From positions 1 to 64,000 of the forward strand of contig JALHPG010000005.1 in the NCBI GenBank assembly GCA_022842625.1: a stretch of 64,000 nt of DNA, given 5' to 3'. Shown piece after piece: positions 8,067 to 17,650 of the stretch. This stretch comes from Bacteroidia bacterium. Lineage in GTDB: Bacteria; Bacteroidota; Bacteroidia; B-17B0; Aurantibacillaceae. How positions within the stretch are numbered: position 1 is the first letter of the stretch; each line of letters begins with the position of its first letter. A program made the position numbers and the translations under genes. Below the pieces are notes generated by a model. The model was not told where the DNA came from. It searched no databases and saw only the letters and a program-made list of their open reading frames with translations.

Positions 8067-11000
8067 TTAAAAATCGGTTGCTAAAGAAAAACCTACAACT
8101 CGCTTCTGCACTTCCCAATTATCAATTCCCCAGCCCAAGTCAAGTCGAACAAAATACCCTAATAAACGTGACCGCACACCAAAACCCATTCCGCCAACTA
8201 AATGATTTTTTGGATTATTTACAGTTACTATAATATTACTTCCTTCATACGGATAAACATTTATATTCTCAGTATTTTCTTTACTCAATGGATTCCAACC
8301 GGTCCATGCCATGCCAACATCTGTAAATCCTATTAACTGAAAATTATTTAAAAAATCTGATCGTAAAGGATAATTTATTAGATACCTCACAATTGGAATT
8401 CGTAATTCGGAATTATAAACCAAAAAATTATTCCCATTACGAATATTTTGCTTAAAACCACGCATGTTGGTTGCTATGGTTTGAAAGCCATATTGCTCGG
8501 GTTTTACAACATTAATGTTATTGTTAAACGAAGGATTTAACCAATTATCTACGCCTCCTAAATAAAATATCAATCGGTCTGTACCGGCCGAATTGCCGCC
8601 TGCAATACGATTACACCAAGTAATTTGACGATGCACTTTTTGATAATGACGGGCATCAAAACCTGAGGTAAATAAATTCCTATTCTCATCATCTTTAATT
8701 TGCCAATACTCCGTCCAAATTTTAAAACGAAAACCATTCATGATGTTTAACATCACATTACGGGTATTATCAAAAACATATTCAACTCTTGCACCCGCCA
8801 TATTTTGAAACTCGGGTTTTAATGGTAATGGAAAATCTCCATTCGAAAGCGGTACAAATCGATCGTTACGATACAACAATGAACCACGGATAGATGCTAC
8901 CGGACTAAAAGGATATTTTATTTTATACGCCAGCGAATGTGTATTTACTTTTGCATAAAAATTAGAAATTCTATCGTTTGAAAGATCAACGCGCGCAAAA
9001 GTTTGGCGATCTACTAAAAATTGATGATCGACTAATTTCTTTCGGCGTTCCAAAGAAATCATAAATTCATTATCTAAAGATGGATTTATTCTAAAACCGG
9101 CAGTTATTCTCTGGTCTTCAAAAAGATCGCTAATAGCAACCTTGGTTAAAAAATTAAATCCGGGATTTAAGTATAATGGTGAAGCCCCCCCAGAAAATAC
9201 TTGATAATTATTTGCTAAAAATGAATTGTCAAATTGTGTTACAACATAATCTGTATAAAAGGATGTGAAATAATTTTTTTGGATAGGGAAATTAAAAAGA
9301 TTTGCATTTGTTTTTTTACCGGTAGAATCTTTTCTATTTGAAAGATTATTACTCGCAACTGTTGACGTATTTACCGCATTGTTTTTATCGCCTTCAAATT
9401 TATAGTTATCAAAATCTATTCCCTTACCCGAATCATCTTTCTTATTTGGCAAAATTGATTCAGGTGCTTTTACTTCTTTGTTTTCAGAAATATCAACCAT
9501 TACAGGTCGAGCAGAAATTTTTACCCAGGTTTGCAAAGGATCTTTAATAGTAATTTCGTTTAACTTACTAATTGGTGAAACCAATAACATGTTTTTTCCG
9601 TTTGCATAGATAACCTCGCCAACATGAGTATTTTGGTTATTAATATGATGTTCTAAAATATTTCTGTCGAAATTTGTGATAGGCTTTGATTTAAAAAAAT
9701 ACCGGTAATGCTCGGTCGTATCTACGAAAGAGATAGAGCTATCAAACTCGGCAATGTAACGGTTATAAATACCATTCTTCTCGCTCAAATAACAAATATA
9801 GTTGTTATTAAAAGTTTGCGGCTGAGTTTCATTTGTTTCGGGTGTATTGGTTACCCTAACCATGGCTTTATTGGTGAATGGATATTGCGCCATGAAAAGA
9901 TCCATATTTTTATTTATTTTATAAAAATATTTTGCATCATCAGTAGCTTTAATAGTATCGCCTACCCTATTACTTTCAAAAATAACCTGCTTATTCCCTT
10001 TAATAAATACAGGATTATTATCGTCCCAGATATCATTGGTTAGTTGTTCAATAGCGCTTGTGTTTAATGAAAAAACAAAAATATCACTTTGTCCCTTCCC
10101 CTTTTTTACTGCACTGATCACTAATTTTTTTCCATCAGGGCTAAACGAAAAACTATTTACTTTTTCAAAGCCGGGCAAATTACGAATTACCTTTTCGTTT
10201 TTTTCAATATCCACTGTATGAATGATCAATTGATCCTTTTTTTCATATATCATAAACACAATATCACCATTAGGATGCCAACCTAATAATGGATAATTGT
10301 AGTCAGGTAGCTGCTCAACTTTTGGTCCGAATTTTAATAATCTTTTTTGTTTATTTTCTCCTACGGTTTTTAAATACACGCGCACTTGATTTAATTCACT
10401 ACGAGCATAAATAACCTGTTTGCCATCGGGACTAACTTTTAACTGATAATACTGCCGAGTAGTTTTATACTTTTTTAAAACGCTGTTATTATTAATTGGA
10501 GACTTTCTTAAAGTATCTTTATTTATAAATAACCTACGATTATAAGCATCGGTAAAATCGTAAACTAAATTAGAAAGCGATACACCAAGAACGAATAAAA
10601 ATGCGTTATCAGGACTACGAGTAACCCTGGTCATATAAAGCAAGTTTGGAATAACCGCCTCGCCATAAGACTCTACAACATACGCCCATAACGAATGACC
10701 TGCAAGAACGGCCGCTTTTCCTTCTAAACGATTAAAGTGACTAAGATGATCGTTCTTAATTGCATCATAAGTATAATTATCTGTATAAGAGGTGTTGCCT
10801 TCTGAAATGTAACTCACCAAGCCGTTAACATACCATGCAGGTAAATTGAGTAAAGTAGAATTGCGCAACATTTCGCGAGCATTGCCTCCATATAAGATCT
10901 GATTGATTAAAATTTGTGCTAAACCTGCTTTGATCTGAACATCTAACTCGGCATGCGAGCCGTTAAAGAACACGCTCATTTTATTACCGATTATTTTGGT

Positions 11001-11354
11001 AACTCCACCAATGTTTGTTTGCTCATCGCTACTTAATCCTAAATTACTTTGTTTAAAATCATTTTGATTATTATAAACCAAAATACTTATTTTTTCTTCG
11101 CTTTGATAATCTAATTTCTTTTCTAGGAGCGGTAGCTGTTTATTTACTGAAACAGAAACGTATTTAGAAATTTCTCCACCTCCCTGATAAGAATAAACTC
11201 GGTAGCGTTCAAAATCAAAATAGGTCCAGTTAAAATTTTGATACTGGATCCTGTTTTTTCCAAAATCCATTTGATGACCATAATTAAACTGCGCCTTCAT
11301 CAACACAGATGAAAGGAGGAATAAAAAAACAATATAACGTTTAACTGAGATCAT
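8067..11354 (-). CDS. Outer-membrane protein with TolB-like propeller and C-terminal beta-barrel
   Basis: A 1095-residue secreted protein with a signal peptide (MISVKRYIVFLFLLSSVLMKAQ). Residues about 25-290 resemble a peptidase-MA-like domain without an obvious HExxH zinc motif. Residues about 300-520 contain PD40/TolB-type propeller motifs such as VSPDGKQVIYARS, WHPNGDIVFM and FSPDGKKLVISA. Residues about 690-1095 look like outer-membrane barrel strands, ending in ...GFSLATDF with a terminal Phe. Proteins of this layout are widespread in Bacteroidota and often labelled 'TolB-like'. It is the first gene of the three-gene run with TauE-like and M20. A function in envelope processes is inferred, not shown. 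Confidence 0.8.
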   Translation of the reverse strand: MISVKRYIVFLFLLSSVLMKAQFNYGHQMDFGKNRIQYQNFNWTYFDFERYRVYSYQGGGEISKYVSVSVNKQLPLLEKKLDYQSEEKISILVYNNQNDFKQSNLGLSSDEQTNIGGVTKIIGNKMSVFFNGSHAELDVQIKAGLAQILINQILYGGNAREMLRNSTLLNLPAWYVNGLVSYISEGNTSYTDNYTYDAIKNDHLSHFNRLEGKAAVLAGHSLWAYVVESYGEAVIPNLLYMTRVTRSPDNAFLFVLGVSLSNLVYDFTDAYNRRLFINKDTLRKSPINNNSVLKKYKTTRQYYQLKVSPDGKQVIYARSELNQVRVYLKTVGENKQKRLLKFGPKVEQLPDYNYPLLGWHPNGDIVFMIYEKKDQLIIHTVDIEKNEKVIRNLPGFEKVNSFSFSPDGKKLVISAVKKGKGQSDIFVFSLNTSAIEQLTNDIWDDNNPVFIKGNKQVIFESNRVGDTIKATDDAKYFYKINKNMDLFMAQYPFTNKAMVRVTNTPETNETQPQTFNNNYICYLSEKNGIYNRYIAEFDSSISFVDTTEHYRYFFKSKPITNFDRNILEHHINNQNTHVGEVIYANGKNMLLVSPISKLNEITIKDPLQTWVKISARPVMVDISENKEVKAPESILPNKKDDSGKGIDFDNYKFEGDKNNAVNTSTVASNNLSNRKDSTGKKTNANLFNFPIQKNYFTSFYTDYVVTQFDNSFLANNYQVFSGGASPLYLNPGFNFLTKVAISDLFEDQRITAGFRINPSLDNEFMISLERRKKLVDHQFLVDRQTFARVDLSNDRISNFYAKVNTHSLAYKIKYPFSPVASIRGSLLYRNDRFVPLSNGDFPLPLKPEFQNMAGARVEYVFDNTRNVMLNIMNGFRFKIWTEYWQIKDDENRNLFTSGFDARHYQKVHRQITWCNRIAGGNSAGTDRLIFYLGGVDNWLNPSFNNNINVVKPEQYGFQTIATNMRGFKQNIRNGNNFLVYNSELRIPIVRYLINYPLRSDFLNNFQLIGFTDVGMAWTGWNPLSKENTENINVYPYEGSNIIVTVNNPKNHLVGGMGFGVRSRLLGYFVRLDLGWGIDNWEVQKRVVGFSLATDF

Positions 11355-11420
11355 ATTTCAGGAACATTAAAGATACGAAATTTGTTTAATTTTATTGTGC
11401 TTTAAAGCTAATAAATTAAC

Positions 11421-12641
11421 TTACTCTAACATTTTAAGATCGCCAACCGCATTACCCGCTATTCCTTTAATTGAACCGTAAAACTGAGTAGTATTTAACA
11501 ATACTTTATCCAATTGTTTTTCGCGCTCTTTCCAGATCTTTTCCATTTGGATCTTTTCTCGAGTAATACCATCTTTTAGTGCTAAAAAACCCTCAACAAC
11601 CGCCTCAATATTTTGTCTGAACTCATTGGCAGTAAGATAATTATATAACATCTGCATTTTATCTCCTTTGTTTTCCTGACTTACCATGGCAGTATGTATT
11701 TTTAATAAACTATCGCGCAATAAAAATGCAAGGGGCTTAACATCACTAAATCTGCAGATCCAAACACCATCTTTAAATCCAAAACTTTCCATGTCTTTTG
11801 GAAGGGTTTCGGTAACAATTACAGCAATATCTGCTTGTTGCGCGCGCATATCGCGTTTTAGTTTTTCTATCCATTCATTAGTAAAAGCCTTTGTACGTTT
11901 ACTCTCGTAAATTATTTTACCACACATATCGCCCATGTTGTTTTTTACATACTGAACGCAATCGGCACCCTTAACTCCTTTTGCAACTTCCTCTATCGAA
12001 TCTAAAGGAAATGTTGCTTTTAGCAACTCTTCTAAAGCCAATTCTAACACCTCGCCTTGCAATTGCATACTTCCTTGTTCGGCCTTACGGCGCATGGTTT
12101 CAACCAACTCGGCCTGATCGGTCAGTTTTTTTTCAAGTTCCTTTATTTTAAGATCCGAACGCTCGCTCTCCATTTTTTTTACTCTATCTTCTATCTCCTT
12201 TTGGCGAGCAACCATCTGCTTCTCCATATCAAGTTTTAAGCTCTCTTCACGCTCTTTGATCTGCTTTTCTTTTTGCATTAACTCCAATTCTTTAACCTGA
12301 CTTTCTTTAAGTTTTTGCGACTTATCTGTTAACTCTTTGTTAAGCATTTCCATTTGCAAGGCCATTTCGGAAGCGGCTTTCTTTATTGCCTCTTGCTCCA
12401 ATTGGGTTTTTGCTAAACGTAATTTATCAGCTAAGATCTGTTCTTGATTCTCGCCTTGTGTCTTAATAAGCTCTGCTTCCTTTGCCAATTGAGCTTTTTC
12501 AGCTTCAAACTTCAGCTTATCTTCATTATAACGTTTAAGATAACGGCTTTTTATATCATCTTCTATCTTTTGCGACAAGGCATTCTCGATAGGAAATTCG
12601 TATTTACAATTTGGGCAGGTAATTGTTGAATTGTTGCTCAT
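11421..12641 (-). CDS. DUF2130 protein: zinc-knuckle start, coiled coil, nuclease-like C-terminal domain
   Basis: A 406-residue cytoplasmic protein. It opens with a CPNCKYEF knuckle (only one CxxC visible), followed by a long Lys/Glu-rich coiled coil over about residues 20-200. The C-terminal DUF2130 domain holds GADCVQYV ... KIIYESKRTKAFTNEW, which fits the D...ExK pattern of the PD-(D/E)XK nuclease fold, similar in layout to RmuC. A role in DNA handling is therefore plausible but unproven. It lies upstream of the outer-membrane gene with a 66-nt gap and is divergent from the sixA-like gene. Confidence 0.88.
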   Translation of the reverse strand: MSNNSTITCPNCKYEFPIENALSQKIEDDIKSRYLKRYNEDKLKFEAEKAQLAKEAELIKTQGENQEQILADKLRLAKTQLEQEAIKKAASEMALQMEMLNKELTDKSQKLKESQVKELELMQKEKQIKEREESLKLDMEKQMVARQKEIEDRVKKMESERSDLKIKELEKKLTDQAELVETMRRKAEQGSMQLQGEVLELALEELLKATFPLDSIEEVAKGVKGADCVQYVKNNMGDMCGKIIYESKRTKAFTNEWIEKLKRDMRAQQADIAVIVTETLPKDMESFGFKDGVWICRFSDVKPLAFLLRDSLLKIHTAMVSQENKGDKMQMLYNYLTANEFRQNIEAVVEGFLALKDGITREKIQMEKIWKEREKQLDKVLLNTTQFYGSIKGIAGNAVGDLKMLE

Positions 12642-12717
12642 AACTAAAGTATGGTTTTATGTAAATTTACACTTAATAGTTTTTTAATTTGATGGTTTTT
12701 ATTAAAACATTAATAAC

Positions 12718-13224
12718 ATGAAGGAGCTGACTTTAATACGCCACGCAAAAAGCGATTGGGGAAACGAAAACCTGAAGGATATTGACCGGCATTTGAACGA
12801 AAGAGGGTATAGCGATGCTTATCAATTAAGCGATTGGTATTTTAATAATCACGAAGTTCCGCAAATGATATACACTAGCACTGCCACACGCGCTTTAAAC
12901 ACAGCGTTGATATTTGCTCGCGCTTTGAATTTTGACATGAAGAATTTTGTTTTAGAAGAAACTATTTATGAAAGTAGTGTTGCAACTCTTTTATCGATCA
13001 TTAAAAAACAATCCGATTCAAAAAGTTCATTAATGCTGTTTGGTCACAACCCAACAATAACAGATCTTTTTAATGAATTGTGCAAAGATGTATTTATAGA
13101 TAACATTCCCACTTGCGGCATAATGAAAATAAATTTTAATACAAATTCATGGAAAGAAATAAGCGATAAAAATTCAAAACTTAACTTTCATAAATTTCCA
13201 AAAGACTATAAAAACAATAAATAA
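12718..13224 (+). CDS. sixA: SixA-like phosphohistidine phosphatase
   Basis: Histidine-phosphatase superfamily protein of 168 residues, the usual length of SixA. The catalytic LIRHAKSDW motif (R8, H9), TATRAL (R58) and LFGHNP (H110) are all in place, with the DxxRxLNERG element after the first motif. SixA removes phosphate from histidines of phosphotransfer proteins in Proteobacteria; the target here is unknown. It leads the plus-strand run sixA-ppk1-ppx-cdaA, with 17 nt to ppk1. Close association with polyphosphate genes may point to a phosphate-linked role (inference). Confidence 0.88.
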   Translation: MKELTLIRHAKSDWGNENLKDIDRHLNERGYSDAYQLSDWYFNNHEVPQMIYTSTATRALNTALIFARALNFDMKNFVLEETIYESSVATLLSIIKKQSDSKSSLMLFGHNPTITDLFNELCKDVFIDNIPTCGIMKINFNTNSWKEISDKNSKLNFHKFPKDYKNNK

Positions 13225-13241
13225 CGTACTATACTAACCAA

Positions 13242-15350
13242 ATGAAGAAAAAAGAAGCCCCGTATATTAACCGAGAGATAAGTTGGTTATCCTTTAACGA
13301 ACGTGTTTTACAAGAAGCTGCCGATCCAACCACACCAATAATTGAACGATTAAAATTTTTAGGCATATTTAGTAATAACCGCGATGAATTTTACCGCGTT
13401 AGAGTAGCAACCGTAAAGCGTTTAGTAAAACTTGGCAAAAAAGCCCTTGCAATTTACGATGAGGATCCGAAAGAATTATTAACACGCTTACAACGAAAAG
13501 TAATTGAACAGCAAATTAAATTTGAAACTATTTATCAGGAAATTTTAAAAGAATTAGCTATTAACAATGTATTTATTATTAACGAAAAACAATTAACTGC
13601 AGACCAACAAACATTTGTAAAAAATTATTTTCACGACGAGATCATTTCTACTTTATTTCCGGTAATGATAGATGAAACAAAGCCATTTCCATTCTTAAAA
13701 GACAAGGCAAGCTACTTGTATTTAAAAATGGAATCGATCGTTAATAATCAAAAAAACAAATATGCGATCATCGAAATTCCGTCAAAAATAATTTCACGAT
13801 TTGTGGTTTTGCCAAAACAAGGCAACAAACATTTTATTATGCTCTTAGATGATGTTATTCGTTTTAATACCGATCAAATATTTGATGTATTTGGTTTTAG
13901 AACCGTTGAATCATACAACATAAAATTAACCAGAGATGCTGAGTTAGATATGGATAACGATGTGAGTAAAAGCATGATCGAAAAAATATCTAAAAGTGTT
14001 AAAGCCCGTAAACAAGGATTGCCGGTGCGGTTTGTTTATGATGCAGCAATGCCAAATGATATGTTACGTTACATTATGCGTAAATTAGGTATGGCAAAAA
14101 AAGACAATGCCATTCCGGGTGGACGATATCATAATTTTAAAGATTTTATAGGTTTCCCTAAACTTGGCGAAAAAAATCTTTCTTACAATAATCCTCGTTT
14201 ATTAGAACACAAGTATTTAATTAACAACCCGCTTTCAACTTTGCGCGCTATAAAAAGTCGTGATATTTTATTACACTATCCATATCATACCTATAACCAT
14301 ATAATTACACTGCTGCGAGAAGCTTCTATTGATCCGGTAGTTGAAAGTATTAAGATCACACTTTATCGAGTTGCCGATTCATCTAAAATTGCAAACGCCT
14401 TAATTAACGCTGTAAAAAACGGCAAACAGGTTACAGTGTTAGTAGAATTACAAGCGCGCTTTGATGAAGAGAATAATATTTATTGGGCTAACAAATTACA
14501 AGAAGAAGGTGCAAATGTAATTTATGGCGTGCCGGGCCTAAAAGTGCATTCAAAACTTTTTTTAATAACAACGCGTGAAGCAGGGAAAATAATAAAATAC
14601 GCCCATATTGGTACCGGAAACTTTAACGAGCAAACAGCAAAAATTTATACCGATTTTTCTTTGCTAACTTGCAACAAATTAATTACTGAAGACTTAACGA
14701 AGGTGTTTGATTTTTACGAAAACAACTTTAAGGTGTATAATTTTAAAGCTTTAGTTGTTGCGCCTTTTTATATGCGAAAAACATTTTTAGATCTAATTCA
14801 AAAAGAAATTCAATCTGCAAAAAGTAAAAAACCTGCCGCCATTACTTTAAAAATGAATAGTTTGGTAGATAAAGAAATGATAGAAAAACTTTACGAAGCA
14901 AGTAAAGCAGGCGTTCAGATAACTTTAATAATTAGAGGGGCCTGCTCATTGGTTACTGATTTTGCAGGCTGGAGCGATAATATTAAAGCGTATAGTATTG
15001 TAGATAAATATTTAGAGCATACACGTGTTTTTATTTTTTATAATGGTGGTGATGAAAAAATATTTATTTCATCAGCCGATTGGATGAGCCGTAACCTGGA
15101 TAGCAGAAGTGAAGTAGCCGTTCCAATTTTTGATGAAGAAATTAGATCACAAATAAAAGAAATTATACGCATTCAATTATCGGGTAATACTAAAGTGAGG
15201 ATCTTGGATAAAAAGCAAGAAAATACTTACAAAAAAGCTAAGCCGGGAGAAAAGAAAGTACGCGTTCAAGATGAAGTGTACACGTATTTAAAAACTGACA
15301 AAGAAAAATACTTGAATTTAAATAAAACAAAAAAAATAATTTATAACTAA
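13242..15350 (+). CDS. ppk1: Polyphosphate kinase 1
   Basis: Reversibly polymerises the gamma phosphate of ATP into polyphosphate, at the inner face of the membrane. The 702 residues match PPK1 with all four domains: N-terminal (INREISWLSFNERVLQEA at about 6-23), head, and two PLD-like catalytic domains. The autophosphorylated His lies in YAHIGTGNFNEQ, and KVHSKLFLI and the second-domain RGACSLV segment are conserved. Its TAA shares one base with the ATG of ppx, so the two are coupled. The C-terminus carries a short extra Lys-rich tail. Confidence 0.96.
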   Translation: MKKKEAPYINREISWLSFNERVLQEAADPTTPIIERLKFLGIFSNNRDEFYRVRVATVKRLVKLGKKALAIYDEDPKELLTRLQRKVIEQQIKFETIYQEILKELAINNVFIINEKQLTADQQTFVKNYFHDEIISTLFPVMIDETKPFPFLKDKASYLYLKMESIVNNQKNKYAIIEIPSKIISRFVVLPKQGNKHFIMLLDDVIRFNTDQIFDVFGFRTVESYNIKLTRDAELDMDNDVSKSMIEKISKSVKARKQGLPVRFVYDAAMPNDMLRYIMRKLGMAKKDNAIPGGRYHNFKDFIGFPKLGEKNLSYNNPRLLEHKYLINNPLSTLRAIKSRDILLHYPYHTYNHIITLLREASIDPVVESIKITLYRVADSSKIANALINAVKNGKQVTVLVELQARFDEENNIYWANKLQEEGANVIYGVPGLKVHSKLFLITTREAGKIIKYAHIGTGNFNEQTAKIYTDFSLLTCNKLITEDLTKVFDFYENNFKVYNFKALVVAPFYMRKTFLDLIQKEIQSAKSKKPAAITLKMNSLVDKEMIEKLYEASKAGVQITLIIRGACSLVTDFAGWSDNIKAYSIVDKYLEHTRVFIFYNGGDEKIFISSADWMSRNLDSRSEVAVPIFDEEIRSQIKEIIRIQLSGNTKVRILDKKQENTYKKAKPGEKKVRVQDEVYTYLKTDKEKYLNLNKTKKIIYN

Positions 15351-16237
15351 TGGTTTTTGCAGCGATTGATATTGGAAGTAATGCTATGCGATTATTATTT
15401 TGCAGGGTTTACATTTTGGATGGGAAACCCCATTTTAGTAAAGAAGAGCTTTTTAGAATGCCTATTCGATTAGGTGAAGATGTTTTTACCATTGGAAAAA
15501 TATCTGAACAAAAAACCGAAAAACTAATTACCGCATTAAAAGGGTACTCTGAATTAATTAAAGCTTACGGCGTAGTAAGCTACAGAGCTGTTGCCACCAG
15601 TGCCATGAGAGACGCAGCAAATGGCAGCCAGATAATCTCTCGCATCAAAGCAGAAACGGGATTAAATGTAGAAATTATTGACGGAAAGAATGAGGCATCA
15701 TTGGTATTCTCCAATCACATCGAAGAATTATTAAACCCTCGTTGGGCTTATTTATATATCGACGTTGGCGGTGGAAGTACCGAGTTAACCTTATACTTTA
15801 ATAACAAAGTTGTTGCTGCAAGATCATTTAATATAGGCACCGTAAGAATGCTGTTAGATAAAGTAGATAAGAACGAATTTGAAGAGATGAAGATCTGGCT
15901 TAAGAGAAACACTGTAGGCATTCACCCATTAAGTGCCATTGGATCTGGCGGCAATATCAATAAGATCTATAAAATGAGTGGTAAAAAAGAAACCAAGCAC
16001 TTAAGTTACGAGAGACTAAAAGGCATTTATGATATGTTATGTTCTTACACCTATCAAGAAAGAATTGAGCGTTTAGACCTAAAACCCGATAGAGCCGATG
16101 TTATTGTACCTGCTGCGAAAATATTTTTAACCATTATGAAAAATGCAGCTATTGAAAAAGTATACGTGCCGCAAATTGGATTATCGGATGGTTTAGTGCA
16201 TGAAATGTATGAGAATTCGAAAAAAACAAATAAATAA
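15350..16237 (+). CDS. ppx: Exopolyphosphatase (Ppx/GppA family, short form)
   Basis: Cleaves terminal phosphate from polyphosphate, or pppGpp in GppA-like members. The 295 residues cover only the two ASKHA lobes: AIDIGSNAMRLLF phosphate-1 loop at the start, ATSAMRDA, and the IDVGGGSTEL phosphate-2 loop at about residue 140, without the C-terminal HD domain of long Ppx proteins. The start codon overlaps the ppk1 stop by one base, giving coupled synthesis of the making and breaking enzymes. Complete by family standards for the short type. Confidence 0.93.
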   Translation: MVFAAIDIGSNAMRLLFCRVYILDGKPHFSKEELFRMPIRLGEDVFTIGKISEQKTEKLITALKGYSELIKAYGVVSYRAVATSAMRDAANGSQIISRIKAETGLNVEIIDGKNEASLVFSNHIEELLNPRWAYLYIDVGGGSTELTLYFNNKVVAARSFNIGTVRMLLDKVDKNEFEEMKIWLKRNTVGIHPLSAIGSGGNINKIYKMSGKKETKHLSYERLKGIYDMLCSYTYQERIERLDLKPDRADVIVPAAKIFLTIMKNAAIEKVYVPQIGLSDGLVHEMYENSKKTNK

Positions 16238-16243
16238 CCAAAG

Positions 16244-17053
16244 GTGCTGATTCAAAACTACATACTCTTTATTTCTTTTGGTATAACTGATGCCATTGAT
16301 ATTTTCTTAGTAGCCATTATCCTCTACCTCGCCTATAATTTGGTTAAAGGCACATCTGCAGTAAATATTTTTATTGGCTTGGCACTAATTTATTTGGCTT
16401 ATATCGTAATTAAAGCCTTTGATCTTAAATTGCTTTCTTCCATTATTGGAAAGTTTGTAAACGTAGGCGTAATTGCAGTAATGATCGTATTTCAGCAAGA
16501 GATACGAAAGTTTTTACTTTATATTGGCTCGAATGAATTTTTACGAAACAAGAATTGGAAAAAGATCTTTAAACTTAATTTTTCTCCTTCTGCAGAAACC
16601 GAAATACATTTAAATATTGAGGCTGTAGTTGAGGCTTGTTTTAATATGAGCGAAACAAAAACAGGCGCCTTAATTATTATTGCCAGAAAGTCGGATCTTA
16701 AATTTTTTATCAATACCGGAGATTATTTAGACGCCGGATTAACTAGCAGAATGTTGGAAAATATCTTCTTTAAAAATTCGCCTTTACACGATGGCGCGGT
16801 AATTATTCAGGACAACAGAATTATTGCCGCCAGATGTGTTTTACCGGTTACCGAAAAAGAGAATTTTCCTGCAAATTACGGCATGCGTCACCGTGCAGCC
16901 GTTGGTATTACAGAAAACACAGATGCTTTGGCCATTTCGGTTAGCGAGCAAACCGGTGCCGTTTCGTTTACCATGCACTCCGAAATAACACCCAATATTA
17001 ACAAACAAAAACTCACCTTTCTGTTAGAAAAAAACCTTAAGCAATTAAACTAA
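16244..17053 (+). CDS. cdaA: Membrane diadenylate cyclase, c-di-AMP synthase
   Basis: Joins two ATP into cyclic di-AMP at the inner membrane. The 269-residue protein has three N-terminal membrane helices (about residues 15-95) and a C-terminal DAC domain with the two diagnostic motifs DGA (183-185, in LHDGAVIIQ) and RHR (215-217, in YGMRHRAAVG). It begins with GTG six bases past the ppx stop, so it belongs to the polyphosphate run. No cdaR-like regulator or glmM, the partners of Firmicutes CdaA, is next to it. Confidence 0.95.
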   Translation: MLIQNYILFISFGITDAIDIFLVAIILYLAYNLVKGTSAVNIFIGLALIYLAYIVIKAFDLKLLSSIIGKFVNVGVIAVMIVFQQEIRKFLLYIGSNEFLRNKNWKKIFKLNFSPSAETEIHLNIEAVVEACFNMSETKTGALIIIARKSDLKFFINTGDYLDAGLTSRMLENIFFKNSPLHDGAVIIQDNRIIAARCVLPVTEKENFPANYGMRHRAAVGITENTDALAISVSEQTGAVSFTMHSEITPNINKQKLTFLLEKNLKQLN

Positions 17054-17081
17054 AAACAGTAAATTCGAAAAAAAAATTAAT

Positions 17082-17594
17082 ATGACTATTTCAGACGAAA
17101 AAGCAGTAACAGTTAATTATTATTTAACTGCAAGTAAAAATAAACAACCGGAAGAATTAATTGAACAAACTTCTCCTGAACAACCATTTGTATTCTTATT
17201 TGGTTTTGGCGGAGTATTACCCGATTTTGAATCTAACTTAAGCGGAAAACAAAAAGGCGACAAATTTGATTTTCATATTGGTGCCGCAAAAGCATATGGC
17301 GCTTTTGAAAAAGATTACGTGGTTAAAATTGACAAAGCGGCTTTTGAAGTGGAAGGTAAATTTGATGACGCAAGAATTAAAGTTGGCGAAGATATTGAAA
17401 TGAACGATGCTGAAGGCAACCAGTTAATTGGTAAAGTTTTAGAAATTACTGATGCGCATGTTGAAATGGATTTTAATCATCCTTTAGCCGGTTACGATCT
17501 TCACTTTATTGGTGAGGTATTAGAAGTAAGACCTGCTACACAAGAAGAGTTAGATCATGGTCATATTCACGGACCGGGTGGACACCACCACTAA
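17082..17594 (+). CDS. slyD: SlyD-like FKBP-type peptidyl-prolyl isomerase with His-rich tail
   Basis: Proline cis-trans isomerase and chaperone, probably cytoplasmic since there is no signal peptide. The 170 residues show the split FKBP fold: FLFGFGGVLPDFESNLSGKQ, then GAAKAYGAF, the inserted-in-flap chaperone domain (about 70-125) and a closing NHPLAGYDLHF that is diagnostic of SlyD. The tail HGHIHGPGGHHH could bind nickel or other metals, as in E. coli SlyD. It follows cdaA after 28 nt and ends at a terminator. Confidence 0.93.
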   Translation: MTISDEKAVTVNYYLTASKNKQPEELIEQTSPEQPFVFLFGFGGVLPDFESNLSGKQKGDKFDFHIGAAKAYGAFEKDYVVKIDKAAFEVEGKFDDARIKVGEDIEMNDAEGNQLIGKVLEITDAHVEMDFNHPLAGYDLHFIGEVLEVRPATQEELDHGHIHGPGGHHH

Positions 17595-17618
17595 AAAATA
17601 AAAAAAAATCATTAAGAG

Positions 17619-17650
17619 ACCTCAGACAGAAAAGTTTGAGGTTTTTTTTA
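17619..17650 (+). terminator. Rho-independent terminator after slyD
   Basis: ACCTCAGAC (17619-17627) pairs with GTTTGAGGT (17634-17642) with one G-U pair and a 6-nt loop, followed by a run of T on the plus strand. It closes the sixA-slyD run and overlaps the end of the convergent gene. Confidence 0.75.
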
